From Candidatus Helarchaeota archaeon (GTDB taxonomy: Archaea > Asgardarchaeota > Lokiarchaeia > Helarchaeales > RDOG01), in NCBI GenBank assembly GCA_029838215.1, contig JALGVI010000034.1, positions 1 through 63,509 on the forward strand: a stretch of 63,509 nt of DNA. Direction: 5' to 3'. The position numbers were made by a program, and so were the translations under genes. The notes below the pieces were generated by a model that was not told the DNA's origin, made no database searches, and worked only from the letters and a program-made list of their open reading frames with translations. This document shows positions 1 through 9,042 of the stretch, piece after piece. Every line of letters starts with the position of its first letter. Position 1 is the first letter of the stretch.

Positions 1-104
1 TCAGAATATACCGAAAATTCTCGGATCCGACGGGCGATTAAATGCGTGTACTGCCCCCCAAAATCCAAAATAACTATCGTATCGGCTTTCTTTAATTTCA
101 TCAT
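1..104 (-). CDS. guaA: GMP synthase glutamine amidotransferase subunit, 5' part only
   Basis: Partial gene entering from the left edge. Reading leftward from the ATG at 104 gives 34 codons, [20 protein letters not shown] followed by [14 protein letters not shown], then two bases of another codon with no stop. This is the N-terminus of the class I glutamine amidotransferase domain of GMP synthase: the first strand and the LDFGGQY-HLIARR helix are nearly invariant. In archaea this domain is a separate subunit supplying ammonia to the GuaB-type synthetase subunit that makes GMP from XMP. The catalytic Cys-His-Glu lie beyond the window. An AT-rich TATA-like stretch near 160-175 is the probable promoter. 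The rest of the gene cannot be judged. Confidence 0.85.
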   Translation of the reverse strand, partial: MMKLKKADTIVILDFGGQYTHLIARRIREFSVYS

Positions 105-336
105 GTTTCTTCAAAAATCTAAATTGTTTACGGACTAATAAAATATTTCAGGACGGATCTTTTTAAATTATAATTTTTATTTTATCAGGCTTCTCGCGGA
201 TCGGTTCTGCGATTTGGACAATCATTTTTGAACAAATAAAAAAAAAGGGTATTATAAAAGAGATTTTCGATTTTCAAAAAAGAGGGGAGGATTTGTCTCT
301 CGTGCTGAAGTTTTATTCGAGTACCAAGCGATTAAC

Positions 337-1236
337 TCACGGAATCGGTGCAGGGAGCCCAAAAAGTTGAAAGATACCGTTTACGATGAGCCGTACTCCG
401 ATATATATATAAATGATTGCAAGGAGTATCTTGAATCGTTTTGGATCTATCTTGTGAGCAAGTTTTGGACCGAATTGTGCAAGAATTATGCTAGAAACAC
501 CTATGAAGATAAACGCGCCTAGACTGAACCAACCGAAAGTGAACGGAGGATAATCTGCAGGGTGTATTGCTTGATCAATTCCACCGAATATAGAATATGA
601 AATCGCTCCAACTAAGGAGCCAACAACCATCGTGCTTAGTGACAGGGCAACTGCGAATAATGCGGGAACTCCTAAAATAGTATTTAAGACGGGCATGTAT
701 ATAATACCGCCACCTATACCCATGAAATGTGCCAGCATTCCGGAGAAGAAACCCGCAATACCATACTTCCAGCCAACAGGCTTCTCCAGTTCTTCAAGTT
801 GTAATGGACGAGCACGAAGGAACCTGTATGCTCCAATAAGACAAAAAATTCCAAATAATAATTTCATTATTAATCCTGCAATTGCCCTGAAATTCACGAA
901 GAAGATAAATGCTTCCAAGGAACCCGTAATTGAGCCAAGTGCAACAGGAATGACAAAGTACACGTAATTCTTGGTTGGGAATTCACGATCTTTTGAGTGA
1001 AGGGTTTTTCGGTGCCGCAAAGCACCACTTAATGCAGTGGGCACGACTATTGCCATATTTGTTCCAAATGCTATGAGAGGTGCGAGGGAAGGATTGATTC
1101 CCTGAACATTTTGAAAAATAAAAATCATCACAGGAACCATGATGAAGCAGGCTCCCACGCCGAACAAGGAGCTTACTAAGCCGACGATACTACCGATCAA
1201 CACGAGAAGGATCACGATCAGAATATCGAACCACAT
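337..1236 (-). CDS. TauE/SafE-family anion exporter
   Basis: Integral membrane protein of 299 residues with about eight hydrophobic segments. It carries the two glycine-rich half-repeats of the TauE/SafE (DUF81) family: SLFGVGACFIMVPV near residue 25 and FMGIGGGIIYMPVL near 170. Family members export sulfite, sulfoacetate or other sulfur-containing organic anions; the substrate here cannot be read from sequence. It starts at ATG 1236 and is divergent from a cysteine-rich Lrp-type regulator across a 54-bp gap, which suggests that regulator controls it. A long T-run on the minus strand just after the stop, near 237-246, probably terminates transcription. Confidence 0.88.
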   Translation of the reverse strand: MWFDILIVILLVLIGSIVGLVSSLFGVGACFIMVPVMIFIFQNVQGINPSLAPLIAFGTNMAIVVPTALSGALRHRKTLHSKDREFPTKNYVYFVIPVALGSITGSLEAFIFFVNFRAIAGLIMKLLFGIFCLIGAYRFLRARPLQLEELEKPVGWKYGIAGFFSGMLAHFMGIGGGIIYMPVLNTILGVPALFAVALSLSTMVVGSLVGAISYSIFGGIDQAIHPADYPPFTFGWFSLGAFIFIGVSSIILAQFGPKLAHKIDPKRFKILLAIIYIYIGVRLIVNGIFQLFGLPAPIP

Positions 1237-1290
1237 ATAAGGGTACAGTTCTAGATACCTTTATTAATAATATGGTTGAGATTCTAAACC
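1237..1290. promoter_or_regulatory. Divergent promoter between exporter and Lrp regulator
   Basis: The 54-bp gap separates two start codons facing away from each other. A TATA-like element (TTTATTAATA, about 1260-1269) lies roughly 26 bp before the ATG at 1291, so the regulator transcript is probably leaderless. Any operator must overlap both promoters. No clear palindrome stands out. Confidence 0.5.
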
Positions 1291-1872
1291 ATGAAGCTTG
1301 CTTTTGACGAAATAGATCGAAAGATCCTCGGATTGCTTCGTAAAGATGGACGAATGAGCTTGCACGATTTAGCGAAAGAAACAAGCAGGAGTAGCACGGC
1401 TATCCGTAAAAGATTACTTAGACTGGCAAGAAATGGCATCATTCACTCATCTATTCTATTGAATCTCAAAAACTTCGATTTTTACCTTGTATTTATAAGG
1501 TTAGAAGTCGAGAATGCCGTTGCTAAAGATGCCATCTTTCGACGATTTCGTGATTGTCCTCGCCTCATTTCGCTTTATTCCACGTTAGGAACGGATAATA
1601 TCATTGCATTAATGTTGGCAGAGGACCAAAACACGCTCGAAAGCGAACAATTACAGACTTGTGCCATACGATCCAGCAAGGGTGTTCGACGTTCCGAAGT
1701 TGCGTTAATCACGGAAATGGCATATGACCAATTCTTGCCTGTTCGAATAGAATTGGTAACTCACGATAAAGAAAAAGCTCCTTGTGGTGCAAACTGTGCC
1801 AAATGCAAGCGATTTCTGAATGAAAAATGTCTAGCGTGTCCTGCGACACGATATTACAGGGGACCTCTATGA
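1291..1872 (+). CDS. Lrp/AsnC-type regulator with C-terminal five-cysteine cluster
   Basis: 193 residues. Residues 5-55 form the AsnC-type winged helix-turn-helix (DEIDRKILGLLRKDGRMSLH, then a recognition helix around SSTAIRKRLLRL). Residues about 65-150 look like the RAM ligand and oligomerisation domain. The tail is unusual: C165, C169, C172, C180 and C183 form a C-x3-C-x2-C-x7-C-x2-C cluster suited to zinc, copper or an iron-sulfur centre. Archaeal Lrp proteins with metal-binding TRASH tails are known, but this spacing is not one I can assign. Divergence from a TauE/SafE exporter suggests a sensor of metal, redox or sulfur compounds that switches the exporter. Function is inferred. Confidence 0.8.
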   Translation: MKLAFDEIDRKILGLLRKDGRMSLHDLAKETSRSSTAIRKRLLRLARNGIIHSSILLNLKNFDFYLVFIRLEVENAVAKDAIFRRFRDCPRLISLYSTLGTDNIIALMLAEDQNTLESEQLQTCAIRSSKGVRRSEVALITEMAYDQFLPVRIELVTHDKEKAPCGANCAKCKRFLNEKCLACPATRYYRGPL

Positions 1873-2055
1873 TGATTCGACTCAAGAAACATCTTTTTAA
1901 AAACTCTATCCTTACATCTTCAATATCTCCCTGCAAATAGTGTTTCGAATCTCATTAAAAATCAAGTTGGGCTCATTTGTTTTAATCTAAAATTTCTTTC
2001 TCCTCCAAAAATTATATAGATGAGTCAAATAAAGTAATTTCCAGAGATTATAATT

Positions 2056-3143
2056 AGACGAGAGAGATCCAGCGACTTTTAAAAATTGCCGGAGGACAAT
2101 ATTTAAAGGAATCAGCCGAAATCCTTAATAGACTATACTTTAGCGGTAATTGTCAAGACGAAAAAGTAGACAATCGGCTGCTTGCCGAAATGATGGATAT
2201 TTCGACAACTAAGGCTTCAAAGATCTTGAGTTCGCTAGCTCGCGTTGATCTAATCCAAAAAGCACCCGAAGAAAACACGTATTTTACTCATGAAGTTGAC
2301 ACGTTATGCAGGATTTGCTTGGAACAACTCAAGGCATCGTGGCAAGCAGATATTCGGGCAATCAATTCCGTGTTTTCAAGAAACTTCTTTACGCCTTTTG
2401 TAGAAAAAATCAACTTTTTTTCGATGTATCAATCCTTGAAGAAAATGTTTAGAATTACTAATCTAAGAAACGATTTATACCTTGAAATTAATTCAGGTGG
2501 TCCCGCTTGTAACGTTCCGTTTGATAGTTTGGACTTAGCGTCTCAAAGGGTCTTGAAACAATATTTTTCAAAAACAGCGTACGATATTTTTCATGAGCGT
2601 TATTTGGCTTTAAAGTGGCGACTGGAAGAACAAAAACGAAGGGGCATCAAGGAAGGGACTGTTTATTACATTATTAACGTGCGTGCCATTAGATCCCATT
2701 TATTAAGAATTTCCGAGAAAAAAGGTCTCGATTCGATTCATGCATATTTAACATTCCTAAAAAATCTTGATATCTTTCTCCAAAACGTTTATGATTTTCT
2801 AGTAGATGGCCATCTTCAAGTCATAATTGATATAGAACACAAAAACGTCAATGGTCCTTTAATAATTTTTGAAAATAACGCTTATCTTTGTCTTACTGAA
2901 AATCCATATCATCCGGGAAATGATCGGATCTTGTATTTTAATGATGCCGAAATCATACGAATCTTAACGGTAAGTTATAAGAAGTTATTCGAGAACATGA
3001 TGAGGGCAGAAAACTATAAGGAGCAAGACGATCTCCCCAATTTCCTGCTTCGAGAAGAACGCGGTAAATGGCTATACGAGAGTCAGACAAAAAAACTACG
3101 AGATGAAATCAGATTTGTCGAAGATACCTATTTAAAAGAATGA
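2056..3143 (+). pseudogene. First tandem winged-helix paralogue, start region deleted
   Basis: The coding sequence matches the third copy for all 1088 bp from its fourth codon to the stop, with no frameshift. Compared with that copy, 41 bp are missing at the 2055/2056 junction, exactly the segment holding the AAGGGGAAG ribosome site, the ATG and the first codons. The junction places an in-frame TAG immediately upstream (2055-2057). The first usable ATG is at 2190, inside the DNA-binding domain, so a product would lack half of the winged helix. It is either a fresh pseudogene or encodes a truncated protein with an intact C-terminal domain. The intact frame argues that the deletion is recent or that the short product is kept. 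Confidence 0.75.
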
Positions 3144-3250
3144 TTTCACGTAAAGTTCCTTTTTCCTCCAAAAATTATATAGATGAGTCAAATAAAGTAA
3201 TTTCCGGAGATTATAATTTTCTTCCTAACAAAAAAAATAAGGGGAAGTCC

Positions 3251-4348
3251 ATGGACGAGAAAAAGAGAGATATTCAGCGACTTTTAAAAATTGCAGGGGG
3301 ACAATATTTAAAGGAATCAGCCGAAATCCTTAATAGACTATACTTTAGCGGTAATTATCAAGATGAAAAAATTGACAACCGTCTGCTCGCAGGAATGATG
3401 GACATTTCGACAACCAAGGCTTCAAAGATCTTGAGTTCGCTTGCCCGCGTTGATCTAATCCAAAAAGCACCCGAAGAAAACACGTATTTTACTCATGAAG
3501 TTGACACGTTATGCAGGATTTGCTTGGAACAACTAAAGAAATCTTGGCAAGCGGATATTCGGGCAATTAATTCCGTGTTTTCAAGAAACTTCTTTACGCC
3601 TTTTGTGGAAAATGTTAGCATTTTTTCGATGTACGGAGCCTTCAAGGAAATGTTTAGAATCACTAATCTAAGAAACGATTTATACCTTGAAATTAATTCG
3701 GGAGGGCCGGCTTGCAGCATTCCGTTTGATAGTTTGGACTTAGCAATGCAAAAAGTTATTAAACGCAATTTTTCAAAGATGGCTTACGACATTTTTCATG
3801 AGCGTTATTTGGCTTTAAAGTGGCGACTGGAAGAACAAAAACGAAGGGGCATCAAGGAAGGAACTGTCTATTATATTCTTACAGTAAATGCCATTAAATC
3901 TCATTTATTAAAGATTTCCGAGAAAAAAGGTCTCGATCCAATTCATGTATATTTAACATTCCTAAAAAATCTTGAGAGTTTTCTTAAGAATTTTTATGAT
4001 TTTCAGATAGACGGTCATCTTCAAGTCATTATTGATACAGAGCACAAGAACATCAATGGTCCTTTAATAATTTTCGAAAACAATGCTTACCTTTGTTTGC
4101 ATGAAAATCCATTCATTCAAGGAATGTATCGGATCTTATATTTTCATGATGCCGAAATCATACGAATCTTAACGGAAAGTTATAAGAAGTTATTCGAGAA
4201 CATGATGAGGGCAGAAAACTATAAGGAGCAAGACGATCTCCCCAATTTACTAATTCGAGAAGAACGCGGTAAATGGTTATACGAGAGTCAGACAAAAAAA
4301 CTACGAGATGAAATCAGAATTGTCGAAGATACCTATTTAAAAGAATGA
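3251..4348 (+). CDS. Winged-helix protein with unknown C-terminal domain, tandem copy 2
   Basis: 365 residues, starting at ATG 3251 behind GGGGAAG; an open frame reaches farther upstream but lies in the duplicated leader. Residues about 1-85 look like a MarR/TrmB-type winged helix (recognition region MMDISTTKASKILSSLARVD, followed by a wing). Residues 90-365 form a mixed domain I do not recognise, with conserved-looking blocks (YLEINSGGPAC, FHERYLALKWRLEEQ, GPLIIFENNAYLCL) and a charged tail. The layout suggests a transcription factor with a sensor domain. Ligand and targets are unknown. Its own TATA element (3174-3182) makes it a separate transcription unit. Confidence 0.8.
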   Translation: MDEKKRDIQRLLKIAGGQYLKESAEILNRLYFSGNYQDEKIDNRLLAGMMDISTTKASKILSSLARVDLIQKAPEENTYFTHEVDTLCRICLEQLKKSWQADIRAINSVFSRNFFTPFVENVSIFSMYGAFKEMFRITNLRNDLYLEINSGGPACSIPFDSLDLAMQKVIKRNFSKMAYDIFHERYLALKWRLEEQKRRGIKEGTVYYILTVNAIKSHLLKISEKKGLDPIHVYLTFLKNLESFLKNFYDFQIDGHLQVIIDTEHKNINGPLIIFENNAYLCLHENPFIQGMYRILYFHDAEIIRILTESYKKLFENMMRAENYKEQDDLPNLLIREERGKWLYESQTKKLRDEIRIVEDTYLKE

Positions 4349-4454
4349 TTTCACGTAAAGTTCCTTTTTCCTCCAAAAATTATATAGATGAGTCAAATCA
4401 AATAATTTCCGGAGATTATAATTTCTTCAAAGCAAAAAAAATAAGGGGAAGTCC

Positions 4455-5552
4455 ATGCACGATAAGACGAGAGAGATCCAGCGACTTTTAAAAATTGCAG
4501 GGGGACAATATTTAAAGGAATCAGCCGAAATCCTTAATAGACTATACTTTAGCGGTAATTATCAAGAAGAAAAAATCGACAACCGTCTACTCGCAGGAAT
4601 GATGGACATTTCGACAACCAAGGCTTCAAAGATCTTGAGTTCGCTAGCTCGCGTTGATCTAATCCAAAAAGCACCCGAAGAAAACGCTTATTTCACGCAC
4701 GAAATTGACACGTTATGCAGGATTTGCCTGGAACAACTAAAGAAATCTTGGCAAGCGGATATTCGGGCAATTAATTCCGTGTTTTCAAGAAATTTCTTTG
4801 CTCCTTTTGTGGAAAACATCAATATGTCTTCGATGTATCAAGTTTTTAAAGAAATGTTTAGAATTACTAATCTAAGAAACGATTTATACCTTGAAATTAA
4901 TTCGGGCGGGCCAGCTTGTAACGTTCCGTTTGATAGTTTGGACTTGACGACCCAAAAAATCTTAAAACAATATTTTTCAAAAGTGGCTTACGACATTTTT
5001 CATGAGCGTTATTTGGCTTTAAAGTGGCGACTGGAAGAACAAAGACGGAGGGGCATCAAGGAAGGGACAGTCTATTATATCATCAACGTGCGTGCCATTA
5101 GATCCATTGTATTAAAAATATCTGAGAAAAAAGGTCTCGATCCAATTCATGTATATTTAACATTCCTAAAAAATCTTGAGAGTTTTTTTAAGAATTTTTA
5201 TGATTTTCTATTGGACGGTCATCTTCAAGTCATTATTGATACAGAGCACAAGAACATCAATGGTCCTTTGGTAATTTTTGAAAATAACGCCTATCTTTGT
5301 CTTATTGAGAATCCGAATCATCCCGGAAATGATCGGATCTTGTATTTTCATGACGCCGAAATCGTGCAGATCTTAACGACAAGTTATAGGAAGTTATTCG
5401 AAAACATCATGAGAGCAGAGAATTATAAGGAACAAGATGATCTCCCCAATTTTCTGCTTCGAGAAGAACGCGGTAAATGGCTATACGAGAGTCAGACGAA
5501 AAAACTACGAGATGAAATCAGGTTCATCGAAGACACGTATTTAAAAGAATGA
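4455..5552 (+). CDS. Winged-helix protein with unknown C-terminal domain, tandem copy 3
   Basis: 365 residues, start ATG 4455 after GGGGAAG. It has the same two-part build as copy 2, with scattered substitutions concentrated in residues about 120-260 of the C-terminal domain; the DNA-binding part and the last 40 residues are almost unchanged. That pattern would fit three regulators that bind similar DNA but sense different signals, or simply relaxed constraint. The TATA-like element lies at 4379-4387. The 3' flank differs from copies 1 and 2, marking the end of the duplicated array. No enzymatic motif is visible. Confidence 0.8.
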   Translation: MHDKTREIQRLLKIAGGQYLKESAEILNRLYFSGNYQEEKIDNRLLAGMMDISTTKASKILSSLARVDLIQKAPEENAYFTHEIDTLCRICLEQLKKSWQADIRAINSVFSRNFFAPFVENINMSSMYQVFKEMFRITNLRNDLYLEINSGGPACNVPFDSLDLTTQKILKQYFSKVAYDIFHERYLALKWRLEEQRRRGIKEGTVYYIINVRAIRSIVLKISEKKGLDPIHVYLTFLKNLESFFKNFYDFLLDGHLQVIIDTEHKNINGPLVIFENNAYLCLIENPNHPGNDRILYFHDAEIVQILTTSYRKLFENIMRAENYKEQDDLPNFLLREERGKWLYESQTKKLRDEIRFIEDTYLKE

Positions 5553-5974
5553 TTTTACAGAATTGCATTAATTTTCTAAATATATTAGAAAGCAAGAGAA
5601 ATGCAGTCAACATCTGATTCTTTGTATTAAAATTTAACGATAAAGAAGTCAAATGATAGCAACAATAGCGATCTTTTTGGGGGGATGTTGGTCCCCCTCG
5701 ATCAAACCCCACTTTCCCATCCAAACTTTACTCGTTTACAAGTAATCTTAAAGCCGGAATGATCATATAATAATACCAGAGGAAATATAAGTCTTCAGGT
5801 GTAAATTTCAGGAAATCCAAGAAAATCAGGAATCATGCACAGAAGAAGAATGAACATCAGTTGAAGAGTCGTGAACTAGTCATGAAAATTCCATGCAAAA
5901 TTGGACATTAAAGAGTATTCGTGAGATTGAGGTAAGACTCGCATTTAAAAGGAGTGTTGAGAACCGGAGTGCCC
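5553..5974. other. Non-coding stretch after the tandem array
   Basis: About 420 bp without a convincing reading frame. It holds a strong hairpin, GGGGGA-tgttgg-TCCCCC (5680-5697), which may help end transcription of copy 3, although no T-run follows it. A TATA-like TTTAAAAG at 5944-5951 precedes the decayed reading frame at 5975. Confidence 0.5.
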
Positions 5975-6143
5975 ATGATAGAGAGTGATTTCTTGCGGAT
6001 TGGAGAGGCGGCGAGCTTTCGTGGCACGCATCAGTTAAATGGATGAAGATCACTTGAAAATCCGCTTCCGTCTTCTGGTGGGACGGAGCTCAAGGACCCA
6101 AAGACAAATGTCCAAGGCTGTCCAAGTTTATACCATCAGTTAA
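5975..6143 (+). pseudogene. Remnant of a MerR-like helix-turn-helix, possibly an IS607-type recombinase
   Basis: ATG 5975 opens MIESDFLRIGEAASFRGTHQ, then stops at TGA 6044-6046. LRIGEAASF-G-H resembles the start of the MerR-type DNA-binding domain of IS607-family serine recombinases (LRIGEAA-LLGV). After the stop, two frames together give IRFR and PSSGGT, where that family has an FRTPGGHRR wing. Base composition is richer in G and C than the flanks. I read it as the shattered N-terminus of a transposon recombinase or MerR regulator; the catalytic domain is absent. The match is short, so the call is tentative. Confidence 0.38.
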
Positions 6144-6189
6144 GTAAAAGAGAGTGATATTTCAAGAAATTCAATCGGATTGGATTTGA

Positions 6190-7278
6190 ATGGAAGAAAA
6201 AGAACGAAACATAAAAAGTCTTTTAAAAATGTTTGGAGGAAAATATTTCAGAGAATCTTCAAGAGCAATTTTGAAGTTGTATTTTGAGGGAAATCACACC
6301 AATGCTACAATAGATAACAAACTATTAGCAGAATTGATTGGGTGTACTCCTATACAGGCATCGAAGATCCTCAGTTCTTTAGGAAAGCTCGGTCTGATAC
6401 AGAAAACACATGAATCTAATTCCTATTTCGTGTATCCCATCGATATTTTCCGCATGATTTGTTTAGACAAGTACAAATCTAGGCAAAATGACGAATTACA
6501 AGTCCTCAATTCGCTCTTTCTGAAATCCCATGTCAGTTGTATTGTTGAAAGAATGGATCTTTTGTCATCGTATTCTGTTTTAAAAAATCTATTTAAAGAC
6601 ACGCCTCTTCAGGATAACATCTATCTCGAATTGAATACATCCTGTTTAGCCTGTTGCACGCCTCATGATGAGTTGAGCATGGATGAAAAGAAATTCGTCA
6701 ACCGATACTTTTCAAAAGTCGCGTATGAAATGTTTTACAAGCGATATCAAGCATTGAAATGGCGGCTGGAAGAGCAGAAACATCTCTCGCAATATGTGGA
6801 AACATTTTATATTATTTGCATTAAAAATGTAAGGTCATATCTAATTAATTTGCGTGTTAAAAAGAATCCGAATGCAATGGACATGTATTTGTTTTTCTTA
6901 AACAATTTCAAGAAAGCATTTCAGGAAGTCAAAAACCATATTCTACAAGGTCGTCTCCAAATTCTGGTAGATTTCGATAGAAATCATTACAATGGACCAT
7001 TAATCATAAGAGGAAATACCACGGTTCTTTCCTTAAAGGAGAACCTTGCCAATCTAGGACAAATTTCCAATTTATTTTTCTATGATGATGAATTGGCATC
7101 TTACTTCAGGCAGAGTTATAAGAAATTATTTGAAAGTATCATTAAGACAGAGGGTCTTAAACAAGGTGGTGGACTTTTGGACGGTTTCCAAGGGGAGCAG
7201 CGTGGATCTTGGCTTCTCGACCGCAATGACCGACTAATAAATGAAGAAATTGAGAGTATAAAGCAAAAATTGTTTTGA
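6190..7278 (+). CDS. Diverged fourth member of the winged-helix family
   Basis: 362 residues, start ATG 6190. It aligns along its whole length with the tandem copies: N-terminal winged helix (LLAELIGCTPIQASKILSSL), the YLELNTSC-AC block, RYQALKWRLEEQK, and NGPLIIRGNTTVLSL. Divergence is far greater than among copies 1-3, and its upstream DNA is unrelated to theirs, so this is an older paralogue. It shares the CxACC-type cysteine pair (LACC here, GPAC in the others) near residue 155. It is probably a regulator with a family-specific sensor domain; the role is unknown. Confidence 0.75.
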   Translation: MEEKERNIKSLLKMFGGKYFRESSRAILKLYFEGNHTNATIDNKLLAELIGCTPIQASKILSSLGKLGLIQKTHESNSYFVYPIDIFRMICLDKYKSRQNDELQVLNSLFLKSHVSCIVERMDLLSSYSVLKNLFKDTPLQDNIYLELNTSCLACCTPHDELSMDEKKFVNRYFSKVAYEMFYKRYQALKWRLEEQKHLSQYVETFYIICIKNVRSYLINLRVKKNPNAMDMYLFFLNNFKKAFQEVKNHILQGRLQILVDFDRNHYNGPLIIRGNTTVLSLKENLANLGQISNLFFYDDELASYFRQSYKKLFESIIKTEGLKQGGGLLDGFQGEQRGSWLLDRNDRLINEEIESIKQKLF

Positions 7279-7301
7279 GGGGAGTCGAGAGTGAAAAAAA
7301 A

Positions 7302-8039
7302 TCAAGCATCTGACTCCCAGCCAATGGCATTCTGGAACCAAACCGGCATGGAGATGCAGACATACATTAAAATTGAGAATGCAACGAAACATAACCTGAC
7401 AAATATCGTTATCAAGCCAACGATTCCAACTAATTCGAAAACATAGGCCATGGCAATAGTGCCCGTAGCAATGCCCATCACGGCAGAACGAATTGCTTTT
7501 GGTCTTGCTGTTTTTCTAATGACAATTGCATAATAAAAGAAAACAATGACGGGAATTAATAGTGTTGGACCGAGTAAAGGTAATATTAAAAGCAATAGGA
7601 AATCGGCATATACAATTTCTCCAGAGATCCCAATTGTTGGTTGAAAGATCATTAGAATGATGCCGAGAAGACCCATTAAAATTGCGGAAACTACCGTTAA
7701 TTCTTTCACGTGAGTTGGATAGGTCATTTCAAAGGAAAAAGCATCGAGTAAAAGCACCACAACTAGACTTGCAATTATTGCGATGTTGTGAAATGCCAGC
7801 CCGAAGTAATCGTTTTGCAACACGTATCTCATTGCCGTGCTAAGAAAAATCCTGTTAATGCCTATGCAGGTAAGGGCAAAACCGACGAGAAAAAACACCA
7901 ATATGAAGATAAAAGTTGCCCTGACCTTTTTCTGTTTATATTTCAAATAGGTTACCATTGTTAAAAGGAAGTTTATCCCTGCAGCACTGAATAATTCGAT
8001 GATTCCGAGAATTTGGATTATTAAATCGATCATGCTCAT
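7302..8039 (-). CDS. Seven-helix membrane protein of unknown function
   Basis: 245 residues, almost entirely hydrophobic, with about seven predicted membrane helices and short loops. Basic stretches (KYKQKK near residue 33, RKTARPKAIR near 185) should face the cytoplasm. The C-terminus ends just after a final helix with MPVWFQNAIGW. No transporter, rhodopsin or enzyme motif is visible and there is no retinal lysine pattern that I trust. It converges on the winged-helix gene at 6190, with 23 bp between stops, and is transcribed alone. It could be a sensor or scaffold of the seven-transmembrane type seen in large archaeal genomes. Function not assigned. Confidence 0.65.
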   Translation of the reverse strand: MSMIDLIIQILGIIELFSAAGINFLLTMVTYLKYKQKKVRATFIFILVFFLVGFALTCIGINRIFLSTAMRYVLQNDYFGLAFHNIAIIASLVVVLLLDAFSFEMTYPTHVKELTVVSAILMGLLGIILMIFQPTIGISGEIVYADFLLLLILPLLGPTLLIPVIVFFYYAIVIRKTARPKAIRSAVMGIATGTIAMAYVFELVGIVGLITIFVRLCFVAFSILMYVCISMPVWFQNAIGWESDA

Positions 8040-8165
8040 GGATTAATCCCTTCTTTAACTTCCATTTTGGAATTATCTTGCGAATATCTCCATTTTTATT
8101 ATTCCAAGTATAAATAATTTTTTATGTTTATTATTTAATTTACAAATACTTCATTTAGTTTTAAA

Positions 8166-9005
8166 TTGGAGGCGTTGAAGATAAATAAACACCAGCTCCC
8201 CATCTTAAAGGTCGAGGCGGAAACCTGCGGTGAAGCGTGGATCAGGACCGTAAAGGCGGTCTGGGATCACGGCAAGATCATGCCCAATCATTACGAAGAA
8301 GAGCCATCCAAGGAGGCATCCGTCATAGTTAACGTGATTAATCCGCTCAAGGAACCACGAATACATAAGGCAGATTATGTCAGCACGTCGGATATACGGC
8401 TCAACCCGACCTACGTCAAGGAAGTGCTTGAAGGCTCGATCGATCACAAGGTTGACGAAGGGAACTTATCATACACGTATCATCGGCGGCTCTGGAACTG
8501 GGGAAAACGCGTGCCAAAACAGGATGAAGATCTTGACTCCCGGAACCTGCCCAAAGCGCGGTTTTTCATCAAGGATGACCTGAAAGAAGACCTCGGGATC
8601 AACCAGATGGAATACCTGATCGAGAAAATGGCGGCAGAAACAATCTCCCGGAAACTACAGGTGACGACGTGGGTGCCTTGGAAAGACCTGAAAATGAGCG
8701 GCGCGCCATGCCTGCAAAGAATCTGGTTCAGGATCATCGAGGACACCGACCTGAAAAAAGAAAGATACCTGACGATGGAAACGCACTGGCGATCCCGAGA
8801 CCTCTTCAAGGCATGGGGAAGCAACGTCTTCGCAATGGTAGAAATGGGAAAATGGGTAGCCGCCGAACTCTCAAAAAAGATCGGCACGGAAATCATTCTC
8901 TCACAATACGTGGACTTTTCAAACTCTCTTCACATCTATGGAAGCGACTTCAAGGACGTCCAAGACGTGTTCACTGTTCTGAAGAAAAGAGGGATGATGA
9001 TATAG
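8166..9005 (+). CDS. thyA: Thymidylate synthase (ThyA family, archaeal type)
   Basis: 279 residues. Family signatures are visible: the nucleophile in SGAPCLQR (C182), the HWRSRDLFKAWGSN segment corresponding to the nucleotide-binding RSxD-N block, and VDFSNSLHIYGSD near the end, matching the DxHIY element. The enzyme would make dTMP from dUMP using methylene-tetrahydrofolate or the archaeal pterin equivalent. The start is uncertain: no ATG is available, the frame opens at TTG 8166, and a GGAGG sits at 8168-8172 with a second TTG at 8175 too close to it. Codon use and G+C are clearly higher than in neighbours, which suggests transfer from another lineage. Confidence 0.8.
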   Translation: MEALKINKHQLPILKVEAETCGEAWIRTVKAVWDHGKIMPNHYEEEPSKEASVIVNVINPLKEPRIHKADYVSTSDIRLNPTYVKEVLEGSIDHKVDEGNLSYTYHRRLWNWGKRVPKQDEDLDSRNLPKARFFIKDDLKEDLGINQMEYLIEKMAAETISRKLQVTTWVPWKDLKMSGAPCLQRIWFRIIEDTDLKKERYLTMETHWRSRDLFKAWGSNVFAMVEMGKWVAAELSKKIGTEIILSQYVDFSNSLHIYGSDFKDVQDVFTVLKKRGMMI

Positions 9006-9042
9006 AAACTTTTAGTTGTTCAAGATTTTTTTAATTTTTCTT

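Larger units (their letters stand above)
2001..5552 (+). repeat. Tandem array of three promoter-plus-gene units
   Basis: Three direct repeats begin at 2001, 3164 and 4369 with the same leader (TCCTCCAAAAATTATATAG). Each contains a TATA-like ATTATATAG, a leader, and a gene of about 1.1 kb. Units 1 and 2 also share about 20 bp after the stop codon. Unit 2 is 1205 bp long. Unit 1 is 1163 bp, because 41 bp around its start codon are missing and the leader differs by one base. High identity over coding and upstream DNA points to recent tandem duplication. Confidence 0.9.

Noticed and set aside
5680..5697. GGGGGA/TCCCCC hairpin as a rho-like terminator
   Set aside because: A good stem, but no T-run follows it, so I report it only as a hairpin.
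8480..8896. 138-codon antisense frame across thyA
   Set aside because: Arises from the GC-richer codon use of thyA; the sense frame carries all thymidylate synthase motifs.
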